A DNA stretch of 64,000 nt from an uncultured Flavobacteriales bacterium (GTDB taxonomy: Bacteria; Bacteroidota; Bacteroidia; Flavobacteriales; BACL11): contig CASIBH010000004.1 in the NCBI GenBank assembly GCA_949372805.1, positions 22,036-86,035 of the forward strand, written 5' to 3'. The position numbers were made by a program, and so were the translations under genes. Numbering within the stretch: position 1 is the stretch's first letter; every line of letters begins with the position of its first letter. Under the pieces are notes generated by a model. It saw nothing but the letters and a program-made list of their open reading frames with translations, was not told the DNA's origin and made no database searches. Below are positions 43,319 through 54,984 of this stretch, in pieces.

Positions 43319-44437
43319 ATGAAATATAAAATTAAAAATAAGGCTATACTTCTTCTTGAGGACGGAACAATTTTTTATGGGTTTGGTGCTGGATTTAGTG
43401 GAATTGCTACTGGAGAACTTTGTTTTAATACTGGAATGACAGGCTATCAAGAAGTTTTTACTGACCCTTCTTATTATGGTCAGCTAATGATAACAACTAA
43501 TGCTCATATTGGAAATTATGGAGTTAAAGATGATGAAATAGAATCTGAAGATATCAAAATTTCAGGCTTAATTTGTAAGAATTTTAATATTGGATATTCT
43601 AGAGAATCTGCTGATTTAGATCTCAACACATTTTTTGAAAATGCAAAAAAAGTAGTAATAACTGATGTTGATACAAGAGCAGTAGTAAGACATATTAGAG
43701 ATAAAGGAGCTATGAATGCAATTATTTCTAATACTACTACAGATATTTCTGAACTACTTGAAATTATTAAATCATGTACCATCTATGGAAGGATTAGAAT
43801 TATCTTCTAAGGTTTCAACTAAAGAAAGCTTATTTATTAGGTAATGAAAAATGCAAATTTAAAAGTTGCCGTATTAGATTTAGGAGTTAAAAAAAATATT
43901 TTAAAATGTTTAACTGATAGAGATTGCTTATTTGAAAATTTTCCCTATGCATACTTCCTATGATGAAATTAATGCTTGGAATCCTGACGGTTTCTTTTTG
44001 TCAAACGGTCCTGGTGACCCAGATCAGCCATGCCAATGATTATTAGAAGAAGTATAAAATCTATAACTAAAGATGGAAAACCTGTATTCGGAATTTGCCT
44101 TGGACATCAAATGCTTGCACTTATCTGAGGGTATTCGTACTTATAAAATGCACAATGGACACAGGGGCATAAATCATCCTGTTCAAAATTTAAAAACTGG
44201 CAAATCTGAAGTTACTTCTCAAAATCATGGTTTTGGAATTAATACAGAGGACGTAAACGCTGATAATAATATTGTCATTACACATATTAATTTAAATGAT
44301 AACACAATTGAAGGTATTGAGTTAAAAGATAAAAATTGTTTTTCTGTTCAATATCATCCAGAATCATCACCTGGACCACATGATTCAAGATATTTATTTG
44401 ATGAATTTGTTGAACGTATGATAGAATTTAAAAAATA

Positions 44438-44438
<1 letters not shown>
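43319..44438 (+). CDS. carA: Carbamoyl-phosphate synthase small subunit, multiply frameshifted between 43770 and 44125
   Basis: [42 protein letters not shown]...; [41 protein letters not shown]. Confidence 0.93.
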
Positions 44439-45726
<1,288 letters not shown>

Positions 45727-45769
45727 TTTTTTTTTAAGGTGTTATATTTACAATAAATAAAATTTAAGA

Positions 45770-47062
45770 ATGAGTGAGAGTAGAAAAGCAGAATTACATT
45801 ATGACGGAAAAAAGTATGAAATACCTGTTACAGTTGGTTCTGAAAATGAGCATGCTTTAGACATTAGTAAATTAAGATCAGAATCTGGTCTTATAACAAT
45901 TGATAGGGGTTTTAAAAATACTGGCTCTACTAAAAGCGCTATTACTTTCCTAAATGGAGAAGAAGGTATTTTAAGATATAGAGGCTATTCTATTGAAGAG
46001 CTTGCTGAGAAGTCTAATTTTTTAGAAGTTTCTTACTTGCTTATTTATGGTGAATTACCTTCAAAGACTCAATTAGATGATTTTGTTAATGAGATTACTT
46101 CTCACACATTAGTTCATGAAGATGTAAAAGCTATTTTAGATGGATTTCCATCAAGATCGCACCCAATGGGTGTACTTTCTTCACTTGTTTCTTCTTTAAC
46201 AGCATTCTACCCTAAATCATTAGATCCTAATAGGTCCCTGGATGAGATTAATGGTACAATCATTAGATTAATTGCTAAGCTACCAACTCTTGCTGCTTGG
46301 AGTTTTAAGAATAGAATGCGTCAGCCAATTATGTATCCTAAAAATAAATTAAATTATACTAGCAATTTTTTACATATGATGTTTGGTTTACCTACTACTG
46401 AAACAGAAATTAACCCTGTTATTGCTAGTGCTTTAGATAAGTTACTTATTCTTCATGCCGATCATGAGCAAAATTGCTCTGCTGCTACAGTTAGAATTGT
46501 CGGTTCTTCACATGCAAGTTTATATGCATCTATCTCTGCAGGAATAGCTGCATTATGGGGTCCTTTGCATGGTGGTGCTAATCAAGCTGTTATTGAAATG
46601 CTTGAAGAAATGAAAGATAGTGGGGGTGACGTAGAAAAATATATTTCAAGAGCAAAAGATAAAAATGATTCTTTTAGACTTATGGGTTTTGGACATAGAG
46701 TTTATAAGAATTTTGATCCAAGAGCTACAATAATTAAAAAGGCAGCTGACGATGTCTTAGATCAGTTAGGAATAAAAGATCCTGTACTAGATCTTGCTAA
46801 AAAGCTAGAAGAAGTTGTATTAAAAGATGAATACTTTAAGACCAGAGGTTTGTATCCAAATGTAGATTTTTATTCAGGGATAATTTATAGAGCTTTAGGT
46901 ATTCCTACCGATATGTTCACAGTTATGTTTGCTTTGGGTAGACTTCCAGGATGGATTGCTCAGTGGAAAGAAATGAGAGAAACAACTGAGCCTATTGGAA
47001 GGCCAAGACAGGTTTATACTGGTGAAAACCTTCGCTCATATTCTGATATTAATAAAAGATAA
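45770..47062 (+). CDS. gltA: Citrate synthase
   Basis: GILRYRGYSIEELAEKS...GPLHGGANQAVIEML...MGFGHRVYKNFDPRA. Confidence 0.97.
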   Translation: MSESRKAELHYDGKKYEIPVTVGSENEHALDISKLRSESGLITIDRGFKNTGSTKSAITFLNGEEGILRYRGYSIEELAEKSNFLEVSYLLIYGELPSKTQLDDFVNEITSHTLVHEDVKAILDGFPSRSHPMGVLSSLVSSLTAFYPKSLDPNRSLDEINGTIIRLIAKLPTLAAWSFKNRMRQPIMYPKNKLNYTSNFLHMMFGLPTTETEINPVIASALDKLLILHADHEQNCSAATVRIVGSSHASLYASISAGIAALWGPLHGGANQAVIEMLEEMKDSGGDVEKYISRAKDKNDSFRLMGFGHRVYKNFDPRATIIKKAADDVLDQLGIKDPVLDLAKKLEEVVLKDEYFKTRGLYPNVDFYSGIIYRALGIPTDMFTVMFALGRLPGWIAQWKEMRETTEPIGRPRQVYTGENLRSYSDINKR

Positions 47063-47081
47063 TATTTATAAATATATGTTT

Positions 47082-47113
47082 TTAAAAGGTAACTATTTTA
47101 GTTGCCTTTTTTA
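47082..47113 (+). terminator. Rho-independent terminator after gltA
   Basis: AAAAGGTAACTA-ttt-TAGTTGCCTTTTTT hairpin plus T-tract. Confidence 0.85.
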
Positions 47114-47125
47114 TAATTTTGCTAT

Positions 47126-48846
47126 ATGGGATATTCATCATTATTAGAGTGTATTAAGGATTTAGAAGAAAATGGTCATTTAATTAGAATTAAGGAAGAA
47201 GTTGATCCTAATCTTGAAATGGCAACATATCATTTAAATGAATTTAAAAAGCAAGGAAAAGCTTTGCTTTTTGAAAATGTTAAAGGAAGTAAGTATCCAG
47301 CTGTTTCTAATCTTTATGGGACTTTAGAAAGAAGTAACTTTATTTTTAGGGATTCAATTGATAAAGTAAAAAAATTAATTAATCTAAAGATTGATCCTCT
47401 TGATGGATTTAAAAATCCATTAGCATCATTACAATCTGCATTTTATGCACTAAATGCATTGCCTAAGAAAGTCTCTTTCCTAAATATTTTGAGGAAATTG
47501 CTATATCAGATTTGCCACAAATAAAATGTTGGCCTGATGATGGTGGTGCCTTTATTACTCTTCCACAAGTTTTTTCAGAAGATATTACTAAGCCTGGTAT
47601 AATGAATTCTAATCTAGGAATGTATAGAATTCAAATTAGCGGAAATGATTTTAAAAAAGATAAAGAAATAGGTATGCATTATCAGATTCATCGTGGTATA
47701 GGAATACATCAGAAAAAAGCTATTGATAAAGGTATTCCTTTAAAGGTTTCTATTTTTGTTGGTGGACCTCCTGCTCATACATTTTCATCAGTAATGCCTT
47801 TACCAGATAATATGTCTGAACTTACTTTTGCTGGAATTTTAGGAGCAAAAAGATTTAGATACTCTGTTGTTGATGGATATACCATATCAGCAGATGCAGA
47901 TTTTGTTATTTGTGGTGAAATCTCAAACGATCTTAAACCCGAAGGTCCTTTTGGTGATCATTTAGGATATTATAGCTTAAAACATGATTTTCCTTATTTA
48001 AAAGTAAAAAAAGTGTTAGCAAAAAAAAATGCAATATGGCCATTTACCGTAGTTGGAAGACCTCCTCAAGAAGATTCACAATTTGGCAAACTAATACATG
48101 CAATGACAGGAAGTGCAGTTGAAAATGAGATACCCGGTTTAAAATCAGTCAATGCTGTTGATGAAGCTGGTGTCCATCCACTACTTTTAGCTATTGGGTC
48201 AGAGAGATATACTCCTTACAACCCTACAAAAATTCCTAAAGAGCTTTTAACTATTGCGCATCATATTCTTGGTACGGGACAATTATCATTAGCTAAATAT
48301 TTACTTATAGTTGATGATGAAAATGCTCCTGATATAAATAATAAAAAAGCTTTTTTTAAGCATTTATTAGAACGTGTCAATTGGTCTAGAGATTTACATT
48401 TTCAAACTATGACTTCTATGGATACTCTTGATTACAGCAGTAAGAAGCTTAATGAAGGATCTAAAGTTATTATTGCCGCAGCAGGAAAATTAAAAAGAAC
48501 TTTAATTCAAGAAAATCCACTATTATCTTTACCTGATTCTTTTTCAAATAGTTTTATTGTTTCAGATGGAATTCTAGCCATTGATGGTAATGGAGATATA
48601 ATCTCTCTAATTGATTATTTAGAAAGTGTTAATTTAGATGGAATAGCCTTAATTACTTTAGTTGACGATGCAAAATTTGTATCTGAAGATTTTAGTAATT
48701 GGTTGTGGGTATGTTTTACAAGATCAAATCCATCTCATGATATTTATGGATTAAATTCTAAAATTAAAAACAAGCATTTTTCATGTTCAGTTCCTATAAT
48801 AGATGCAAGAATAAAGGATCATCATGCTCCAGTATTAATTAGATAG
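47126..48846 (+). CDS. UbiD-family decarboxylase, one -1 indel near 47480-47485
   Basis: LLECIKDLEENGHLIRIKEEVDPNLEMA...; second ORF IGMHYQIHRGIGIHQKKA, VSIFVGGPPAHTF, EGPFGDHLGYYS. Confidence 0.9.
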
Positions 48847-48848
48847 AT

Positions 48849-50054
48849 TTATTTTTTTCTTTTCCAATTTTTCTTTTTATTATTTTTTTTAAAAATTTCA
48901 AATTTTGGACCTTTTTCATAATTTTCAGGTAAATTATTTTTTATCACTGATTTGTCTATTAGTGTTTCTATATCCATAAAATTTTTGACCTGTTTTTGAT
49001 TTATGAATGTTATTGCTTCTCCTGTTCGATCTGCTCTCGCTGTTCTTCCTATTCTGTGTACATAATCTTCTGCATCATGAGGGACCTCATAATTCATCAC
49101 TAATTCAATTCCCTTAATATCAATTCCTCTGGAAAGAATATCTGTTGCTACAAGAATTTTTATTTTTTTATTTTTAAAATCTCTAATTGTATCTTCTCTT
49201 TGTTCTTGATTTAGTTCTGAATGCATATCACTAGATCTTAAGCCGGACTTATTTAAAGTTCTTTTAATTTCTTTAACACTTTTAATACTAGAAGCAAAAA
49301 TTAGAACATGACTAAGAGGTTTTTCGCTTTCTTTTTCTTTTAAAATATCTCTTATCAATCGTATTTTTTGATCATCATTAATTAAATATGCACTTTGTTT
49401 TATTCCTTCTGCTGGCTTTGAGATAGCTAAGCTTATACTTGATGGGTTAATTAAAATGTTTTCGGCTAGTTTTCTTATTTTTGATGGCATTGTAGCAGAA
49501 AAGAGAAGTGTCTGTCTTTTTTTAGGTAATTTTTTTGATATAGAAAGAATATCATCATAAAATCCCATATCAAGCATTCTATCTGCTTCATCTAATATTA
49601 AATACTCTATTTCACTTGTGTCAAAATAATTAAATTTCAGATGAGCCATTAGTCTTCCTGGAGTACAAATAATTATATCAGTTCCTTTAACAAGTGCTTG
49701 CTTTTGATTTTCAAATTCAGGCCCAGTTCCGCCTCCATATATTGGGTATGATGATGAATTGGTATAATAAGAAAACCCTTCAATTTGCATATCAATTTGT
49801 TTTGCAAGTTCTCTGGTTGGGGCAATAATTAACGCTTTAACTTTATTAGTTTGCTTTTTATTAGAAAGTATACTTAGTATTGGTAGAACAAAGGCTGCTG
49901 TTTTTCCTGTTCCAGTTTGAGCACACGCTATTAGATCTTTGCCATCTAAAATTATTGGTATTGCTTGCTCTTGAACGGGGGTGGCATTTTCAAAACCCAT
50001 CATCTCAAGCCCTTCTTGTAGTTGATTGCTTAATCCTATTTTATTAAATTTCAT
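48849..50054 (-). CDS. DEAD-box RNA helicase (RhlE-like)
   Basis: ACAQTGTGKTAAFVLPIL, LDEADRMLDMGF, YVHRIGRTARADRTGEA. Confidence 0.95.
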   Translation of the reverse strand: MKFNKIGLSNQLQEGLEMMGFENATPVQEQAIPIILDGKDLIACAQTGTGKTAAFVLPILSILSNKKQTNKVKALIIAPTRELAKQIDMQIEGFSYYTNSSSYPIYGGGTGPEFENQKQALVKGTDIIICTPGRLMAHLKFNYFDTSEIEYLILDEADRMLDMGFYDDILSISKKLPKKRQTLLFSATMPSKIRKLAENILINPSSISLAISKPAEGIKQSAYLINDDQKIRLIRDILKEKESEKPLSHVLIFASSIKSVKEIKRTLNKSGLRSSDMHSELNQEQREDTIRDFKNKKIKILVATDILSRGIDIKGIELVMNYEVPHDAEDYVHRIGRTARADRTGEAITFINQKQVKNFMDIETLIDKSVIKNNLPENYEKGPKFEIFKKNNKKKNWKRKK

Positions 50055-50056
50055 AT

Positions 50057-50485
50057 TTATTTTTCATCATTAACTACTTTGTTAATTTTTTTTAAGACAT
50101 TAAAAAATATTTTTATTTCTTCTTTATTACACTCAGAAAATACTTTGTTATTAAATTTTAAAACTTCTGTTTTAGCTATTTCTCTCCACTCAAGCCCAAT
50201 TTTAGTTAAATGAATAATTGACTTTCTTTTATCATTTGGGTCCGTTTTTCTAATTATAATACCAATATCCTCTAGTTTATTTAGTGATCTTGCTAATGAT
50301 GTTGATTCCATGCCCATATTAGGACCTAGTTGAGTTGATGGTGTTCCTTCAAACATATCAATATTTAAAATTATTTTACCTAGTGACATACTAACCATAT
50401 AATCAGATGCTTTTTTATTATACATCTTTGTTATGTTATACCAGGTTTTCCTAATATTATAATCTACTGTTTCTTCAGGCTCCAT
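50057..50485 (-). CDS. MarR-family transcriptional regulator
   Basis: QLGPNMGMESTSLARSLNKLEDIGIIIRKTDPNDKRKSIIHLTKIG. Confidence 0.88.
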   Translation of the reverse strand: MEPEETVDYNIRKTWYNITKMYNKKASDYMVSMSLGKIILNIDMFEGTPSTQLGPNMGMESTSLARSLNKLEDIGIIIRKTDPNDKRKSIIHLTKIGLEWREIAKTEVLKFNNKVFSECNKEEIKIFFNVLKKINKVVNDEK

Positions 50486-50503
50486 GTTTTAATTTAAGAT
50501 TAA

Positions 50504-50511
50504 CAAATATA
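50504..50511 (-). promoter_or_regulatory. Putative -7 element TATATTTG upstream of marR
   Basis: TAnnTTTG on the minus strand about 19 bp before the start. Confidence 0.4.
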
Positions 50512-50586
50512 ACAATTCTAAAGCCCGTTTTATTTGTGATTTTATAGACTTTATATTTTCTTATATTTATAACCAAAAATAAACTT

Positions 50587-52215
50587 ATGCAATATTTATC
50601 TCCATTAGAGTTTTTATATAGGTGGGAAAAAGAAAAACCCAATGAAATATTTTTAAGTCAACCCATTAATGGAGTTTGGCATAATTGGACCTTTCAAGAG
50701 GTTGGCTTACAAGTTAGAAAAATGGCTGCATATCTTACTTCATTAAATTTTGAAAAAAAATCTAAGATTGCAATTCTTTCTAAAAATTGTGCTCATTGGA
50801 TTATGAGTGATTTAGCTATTATGCTATCAGGAAATGTTTCAGTTCCTTTATATCCAAATCTTAGTGAAGACTCTTTAAATCAGATATTAGTTCACAGTGA
50901 ATCAAAGTTTATTTTCATTGGTAAATTAGATAATTTTCATCTTATGAAGGGAGGAGTTCCTAATAGTGTTAAAGCAGTAACATTTCCTTTTTATTCTGAA
51001 GATTACCCAATATGGGATGATGTTATTTTAGATATAGTTGAAATTAAAGAGAATATAATTCCTGAAATTAATGATTTAGCATCTATCATTTATACTTCTG
51101 GTACAACAGGTGCTCCAAAAGGAGTCATGCATAGTTTTCATAATTTTAGTTTCGCTACTGTTAATGCTAGTCAAAGTTTAGAAATAGCAAATAATGCTAT
51201 TTTCTTTTCATATCTTCCTTTAAGTCATATTGCTGAAAGATTACTAGTTCAAATGTGTAGTATTTATGTTGGAGGAAGAGTTTTTTTTGCTGAAAATTTA
51301 GAAACTTTTAGTGAAAATTTAGCATTTGCCAGTCCTACAGTTTTTCTTGGTGTTCCCAGGATTTGGACTAAGTTTCAACAAGGTATACTTACTAAGCTTC
51401 CTCAAAAGAAATTAGATTTCTTATTAAAGATCCCTTTAATTTCAACTTTAATAAAAAGTAAAATTAAAAAAGGTCTAGGCTTATCAAATGCTACTAATGT
51501 ATTTACTGGAGCAGCTCCAACTCCTGTTGCAACCTTTGATTGGTTTTCAAAACTTGGCATTCATTTACAGGAGGCATATGCAATGACTGAAAATACATGC
51601 TATTCTCATGTTACATTAAAAGATAATATTGAAATTGGATGTGTTGGTCAATCACTTCCATTTTGTAAAGTTAAGTTAAGTACTGTTAATGAAATTTTAA
51701 TTAAGCATGATGCATTAATGCTGGGGTATTATAAAGATCAAGAAAAGACAGATGAAATTATTATTGATGGATGGTTACATACTGGTGACGAAGGTGAAGT
51801 AAATAACGATGGTTTTTTAAAGATTACTGGTAGAGTTAAAGATTTGTTTAAGACATCTAAAGGTAAATATATTGCTCCTTCTCCTATTGAAATGAAAATT
51901 TCTGAAGATTTAAATATTGATCAGGTTTGTATTGTCGGTTCAGGAATGCCTCAGCCAATAGCTTTAGTAGTCTTATCAACTATTGGTCGAGATAATTTGG
52001 ATATTCAAAATAGTTTAGAAAAAACAAGATTAAAGGTAAACAGCATACTAGAAAAACATGAGCTAATACATAATTTTGTTGTTGTTACTGAAGTTTGGAG
52101 TGTTGAAAATAATTTACTTACTCCTTCAATGAAAATTAAGAGAAATTCTCTTGAAAAGTTATATGTAGAACATTATGCTAGCTGGTATGAAAATGATTCA
52201 ATTATAATTTTATAG
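50587..52215 (+). CDS. AMP-dependent synthetase / long-chain acyl-CoA synthetase
   Basis: SIIYTSGTTGAPKGVMHSFHNF, YLPLSHIAERLL, GWLHTGDEGEVNNDGFLKITGRVKDLFKTSKGKYIAP. Confidence 0.94.
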   Translation: MQYLSPLEFLYRWEKEKPNEIFLSQPINGVWHNWTFQEVGLQVRKMAAYLTSLNFEKKSKIAILSKNCAHWIMSDLAIMLSGNVSVPLYPNLSEDSLNQILVHSESKFIFIGKLDNFHLMKGGVPNSVKAVTFPFYSEDYPIWDDVILDIVEIKENIIPEINDLASIIYTSGTTGAPKGVMHSFHNFSFATVNASQSLEIANNAIFFSYLPLSHIAERLLVQMCSIYVGGRVFFAENLETFSENLAFASPTVFLGVPRIWTKFQQGILTKLPQKKLDFLLKIPLISTLIKSKIKKGLGLSNATNVFTGAAPTPVATFDWFSKLGIHLQEAYAMTENTCYSHVTLKDNIEIGCVGQSLPFCKVKLSTVNEILIKHDALMLGYYKDQEKTDEIIIDGWLHTGDEGEVNNDGFLKITGRVKDLFKTSKGKYIAPSPIEMKISEDLNIDQVCIVGSGMPQPIALVVLSTIGRDNLDIQNSLEKTRLKVNSILEKHELIHNFVVVTEVWSVENNLLTPSMKIKRNSLEKLYVEHYASWYENDSIIIL

Positions 52216-52237
52216 AATAAAATTTTCGAAAAATAAA

Positions 52238-53530
52238 TTATGTTTTTAATTTTTTCTTTTTTGCAGCAGGAAAAAGAATATTATTTAATATTAGTCGATA
52301 TCCTGGAGAGTTTGGATGCAATGATAAATCTGTCTTAGGGTCTCCAACTTTATGTTGATAATCCTCTGGATCATGTCCTCCATAAAATGTCCAAGTTCCA
52401 TTACCTAATTTTCCATGAATATATCTTGCTTCATTCGAAAGGTTCGTTTCTCCCATAACAATTACATTGGATTTTAAATATTGTTTTTTAAAAGATGTAG
52501 TTTGTCCCATAAATCCTTTTATTACTTGCATATGGTTTTGACATAACATTGTTGGTATAGGATCCCATTTAGCTGAAAAATCAAATAAAGTAAAAAAATC
52601 AATATTTGCTTTTATTCTTCTTGATTGCGTTGCGTCAATTGATGAGAATTCATATTTATTAGGATCTTTTACTAAGTTAAAATTTTTGAATGCTAAAGTT
52701 TTTTCAAAATTTAATTTTTTATCAATATCAGTATCCATTGCATCGCCATCAAACATATGTTGACAAATATCAATTCCCTCTGAAGCCAGAGCTATATCAT
52801 AAGAGTCTGTTGCAGAGCACATGGCAAAAAGAAATCCTCCAGAGAAAACAAAGTCTTTAATTTTTTTTGCAACCTCTAATTTAAGTTCAGAAACTTTATT
52901 AAAACCTAATTTTCGAGCGTTTTTTTCATATAAGTTTTTTTGATCTTTATACCATGTTGCATTTTGAAAGGCAGCATAGAATTTACCATATTGCCCTGTA
53001 AAATCTTCATGATGTAAGTGCAGCCAGTCATAAAGAGGCAGTAAATTATTTAGTACTTCATCATCATAAATAATATCATAAGGAATTTCAGCATAGGTAA
53101 GAGCAAGTGTAACAGCATCGTCCCAAGGTTGTTTGTTTTTTGGTGAATAAATAGCAATCCTAGGGCTTTTTTCTAGCTTTATAACTTCTTGATTTACATC
53201 ATTAGCACTTATTGATTGTAATATTGTTGTTGATTGAAGATCTGCAATTAAAGAAAAGGAAACATTTCTTATTGTACATTCATTTTTAATCTTCTCATTA
53301 CTTTTGATTAGAAAACTTCCACCTTTATAATTTAATAACCAATTAACATTTATTTCTTTTTCAATTGCGAGAAAAGCTACTCCATATGCCTTGAGATGAT
53401 TTGTTTGTGTATCATCCATTGGAATTAAAATATATGCACTAAATAAATTTTTACATGAAAAAAGAATCAGAAAAATTACTAAAAGATTGAATCTAATTTT
53501 AAAAGGGAGCATTATCAGAATTATCTTCAT
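52238..53530 (-). CDS. Putative lipoprotein of the Bacteroidota family often labelled 'asparagine synthetase B'
   Basis: Lipobox-like LILFSCKN, then YILIPMDDTQTNHLKAYGVAF; no glutaminase or ATP-pyrophosphatase motifs seen. Overlaps the dnaB 3' end by 32 nt; the start may be the internal Met at MLPFKIRFN. Confidence 0.55.
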   Translation of the reverse strand: MKIILIMLPFKIRFNLLVIFLILFSCKNLFSAYILIPMDDTQTNHLKAYGVAFLAIEKEINVNWLLNYKGGSFLIKSNEKIKNECTIRNVSFSLIADLQSTTILQSISANDVNQEVIKLEKSPRIAIYSPKNKQPWDDAVTLALTYAEIPYDIIYDDEVLNNLLPLYDWLHLHHEDFTGQYGKFYAAFQNATWYKDQKNLYEKNARKLGFNKVSELKLEVAKKIKDFVFSGGFLFAMCSATDSYDIALASEGIDICQHMFDGDAMDTDIDKKLNFEKTLAFKNFNLVKDPNKYEFSSIDATQSRRIKANIDFFTLFDFSAKWDPIPTMLCQNHMQVIKGFMGQTTSFKKQYLKSNVIVMGETNLSNEARYIHGKLGNGTWTFYGGHDPEDYQHKVGDPKTDLSLHPNSPGYRLILNNILFPAAKKKKLKT

Positions 53531-54983
53531 TCATACTAGATGACGCTGTAGAAATCATAGATTCATCTGTTATATTACTTTCTAAATTATCATAGTAATC
53601 TAAGTCTGAAAATTTAGCAAATTCAGCAGTAAATTTAAGTCTTACATTTTCTAAGGCACCATTTCTGTGTTTTGCTATAATAATTTCACCTTGCCCTCTT
53701 GAATCATCACCATTATCCCATTCATATATTTTGTAGTATTCAGGCCTATAAATGAATGTAACTATATCTGCATCTTGCTCAATTGCTCCAGATTCTCTTA
53801 AGTCAGAAAGCATAGGGCGCTTACTTCCTGTTCCTGTCCGACTTTCTACTCCTCTGTTTACTTGAGATAATGCAATTACAGGTATCTTTAATTCTTTTGC
53901 AATTCCTTTTAGTGATCTTGATATTGTTGAAATTTCTTGTTCTCTATTTCCTGAATTTCCTCCTGCACTCATTAATTGTAAGTAATCAACAATAATAACT
54001 TTTACATTATGATTTTTCACTAATCTTCTTGCTTTAGCTCTTAGTTCAAAAATTGTTAAAGCAGGCGTATCATCAATATATATTTGAGCATCAGTTAATT
54101 CTTTGATTTTTTCATGTAATTGTACCATTTCAAAATCTTTTAAATCTCCTTTTCTAAGTTTTTGAGCTGGAAGTTGAGCCTCGCTAGCAATTAACCTACC
54201 TACTAGTTGTTCTGAAGACATTTCTAATGAAAAGAATCCTATTGGAGTTTGATGATTAATAGCAATATTTCTTGCCATAGTTAGTGCAAATGCAGTTTTA
54301 CCCATTCCTGGTCTTGCTGCAACAATAATTAGATCAGATTTTTGCCATCCAGATGTAACTCTATCAAGTTTGGTAAAACCTGAGGGTACACCACTAAGCC
54401 CGTCTTCTTTTTGTCTTAATATTTCAATATTATCAAGAGCACCTTTTATTAAGCTACTCATTTTATCATAACTTTTTCTTAAAGTACCTTCTGTAACAGT
54501 AAATAATTTTTCTTCTGCTGTATTTAGTAAGTCAAAAATATCAATTGTATCATTAAAAGCATCTCCAATAATATTATTTGAAATACTAATTAAAGACCTC
54601 TTGATAAATTTTTCAGCTATTATTCTTGCATGAAATTCAGTATTTGAAGCTGAAGAAATATTATTAGTTAGTTGACTAATATAAAGCATTCCACCAACAG
54701 ACTCTAAAAAACCTAATCTTTTAAGTTCTTCAGAAACTGTAAGAATATCCACAGGCTTACTATTGTTAAATAAATTAACAATTGCTTCAAATATTTTTTG
54801 ATGGTCCGGCTTGTAAAAATATTCTGATTGTAGACTGTCAATTGTATCAGATAGGGATTCATTATCAATCATCAGAGCCCCAAGAACAACTTCTTCTAAT
54901 TCAATTGCCTGAGGTTGTAATTTACCATCAATTTTTTGTGTTGATGTCGCTTTAATTGTTCGTTTACCTACTTTGTTTGCCAT
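53499..54983 (-). CDS. dnaB: Replicative DNA helicase
   Basis: PQAIELEEVVLGALMIDNE; IIVAARPGMGKTAFALTMARN; SDLRESGAIEQDADIVTFIYRPEYY. Confidence 0.97.
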   Translation of the reverse strand: MANKVGKRTIKATSTQKIDGKLQPQAIELEEVVLGALMIDNESLSDTIDSLQSEYFYKPDHQKIFEAIVNLFNNSKPVDILTVSEELKRLGFLESVGGMLYISQLTNNISSASNTEFHARIIAEKFIKRSLISISNNIIGDAFNDTIDIFDLLNTAEEKLFTVTEGTLRKSYDKMSSLIKGALDNIEILRQKEDGLSGVPSGFTKLDRVTSGWQKSDLIIVAARPGMGKTAFALTMARNIAINHQTPIGFFSLEMSSEQLVGRLIASEAQLPAQKLRKGDLKDFEMVQLHEKIKELTDAQIYIDDTPALTIFELRAKARRLVKNHNVKVIIVDYLQLMSAGGNSGNREQEISTISRSLKGIAKELKIPVIALSQVNRGVESRTGTGSKRPMLSDLRESGAIEQDADIVTFIYRPEYYKIYEWDNGDDSRGQGEIIIAKHRNGALENVRLKFTAEFAKFSDLDYYDNLESNITDESMISTASSSMNEDNSDNAPF

Positions 54984-54984
54984 A

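Noticed and set aside
30557-44123. CUUA as a universally reassigned quadruplet Leu codon
   Set aside because: In-phase CTT-A is decoded as ordinary triplets in S3, S5, S8, L5 and EF-G, and CTTAATG occurs both shifted (rplB) and unshifted (S3).
45727-45769. tRNA or small RNA in short intergenic gaps of the ribosomal block
   Set aside because: No cloverleaf or conserved RNA motif seen by eye; gaps are short and AT-rich.
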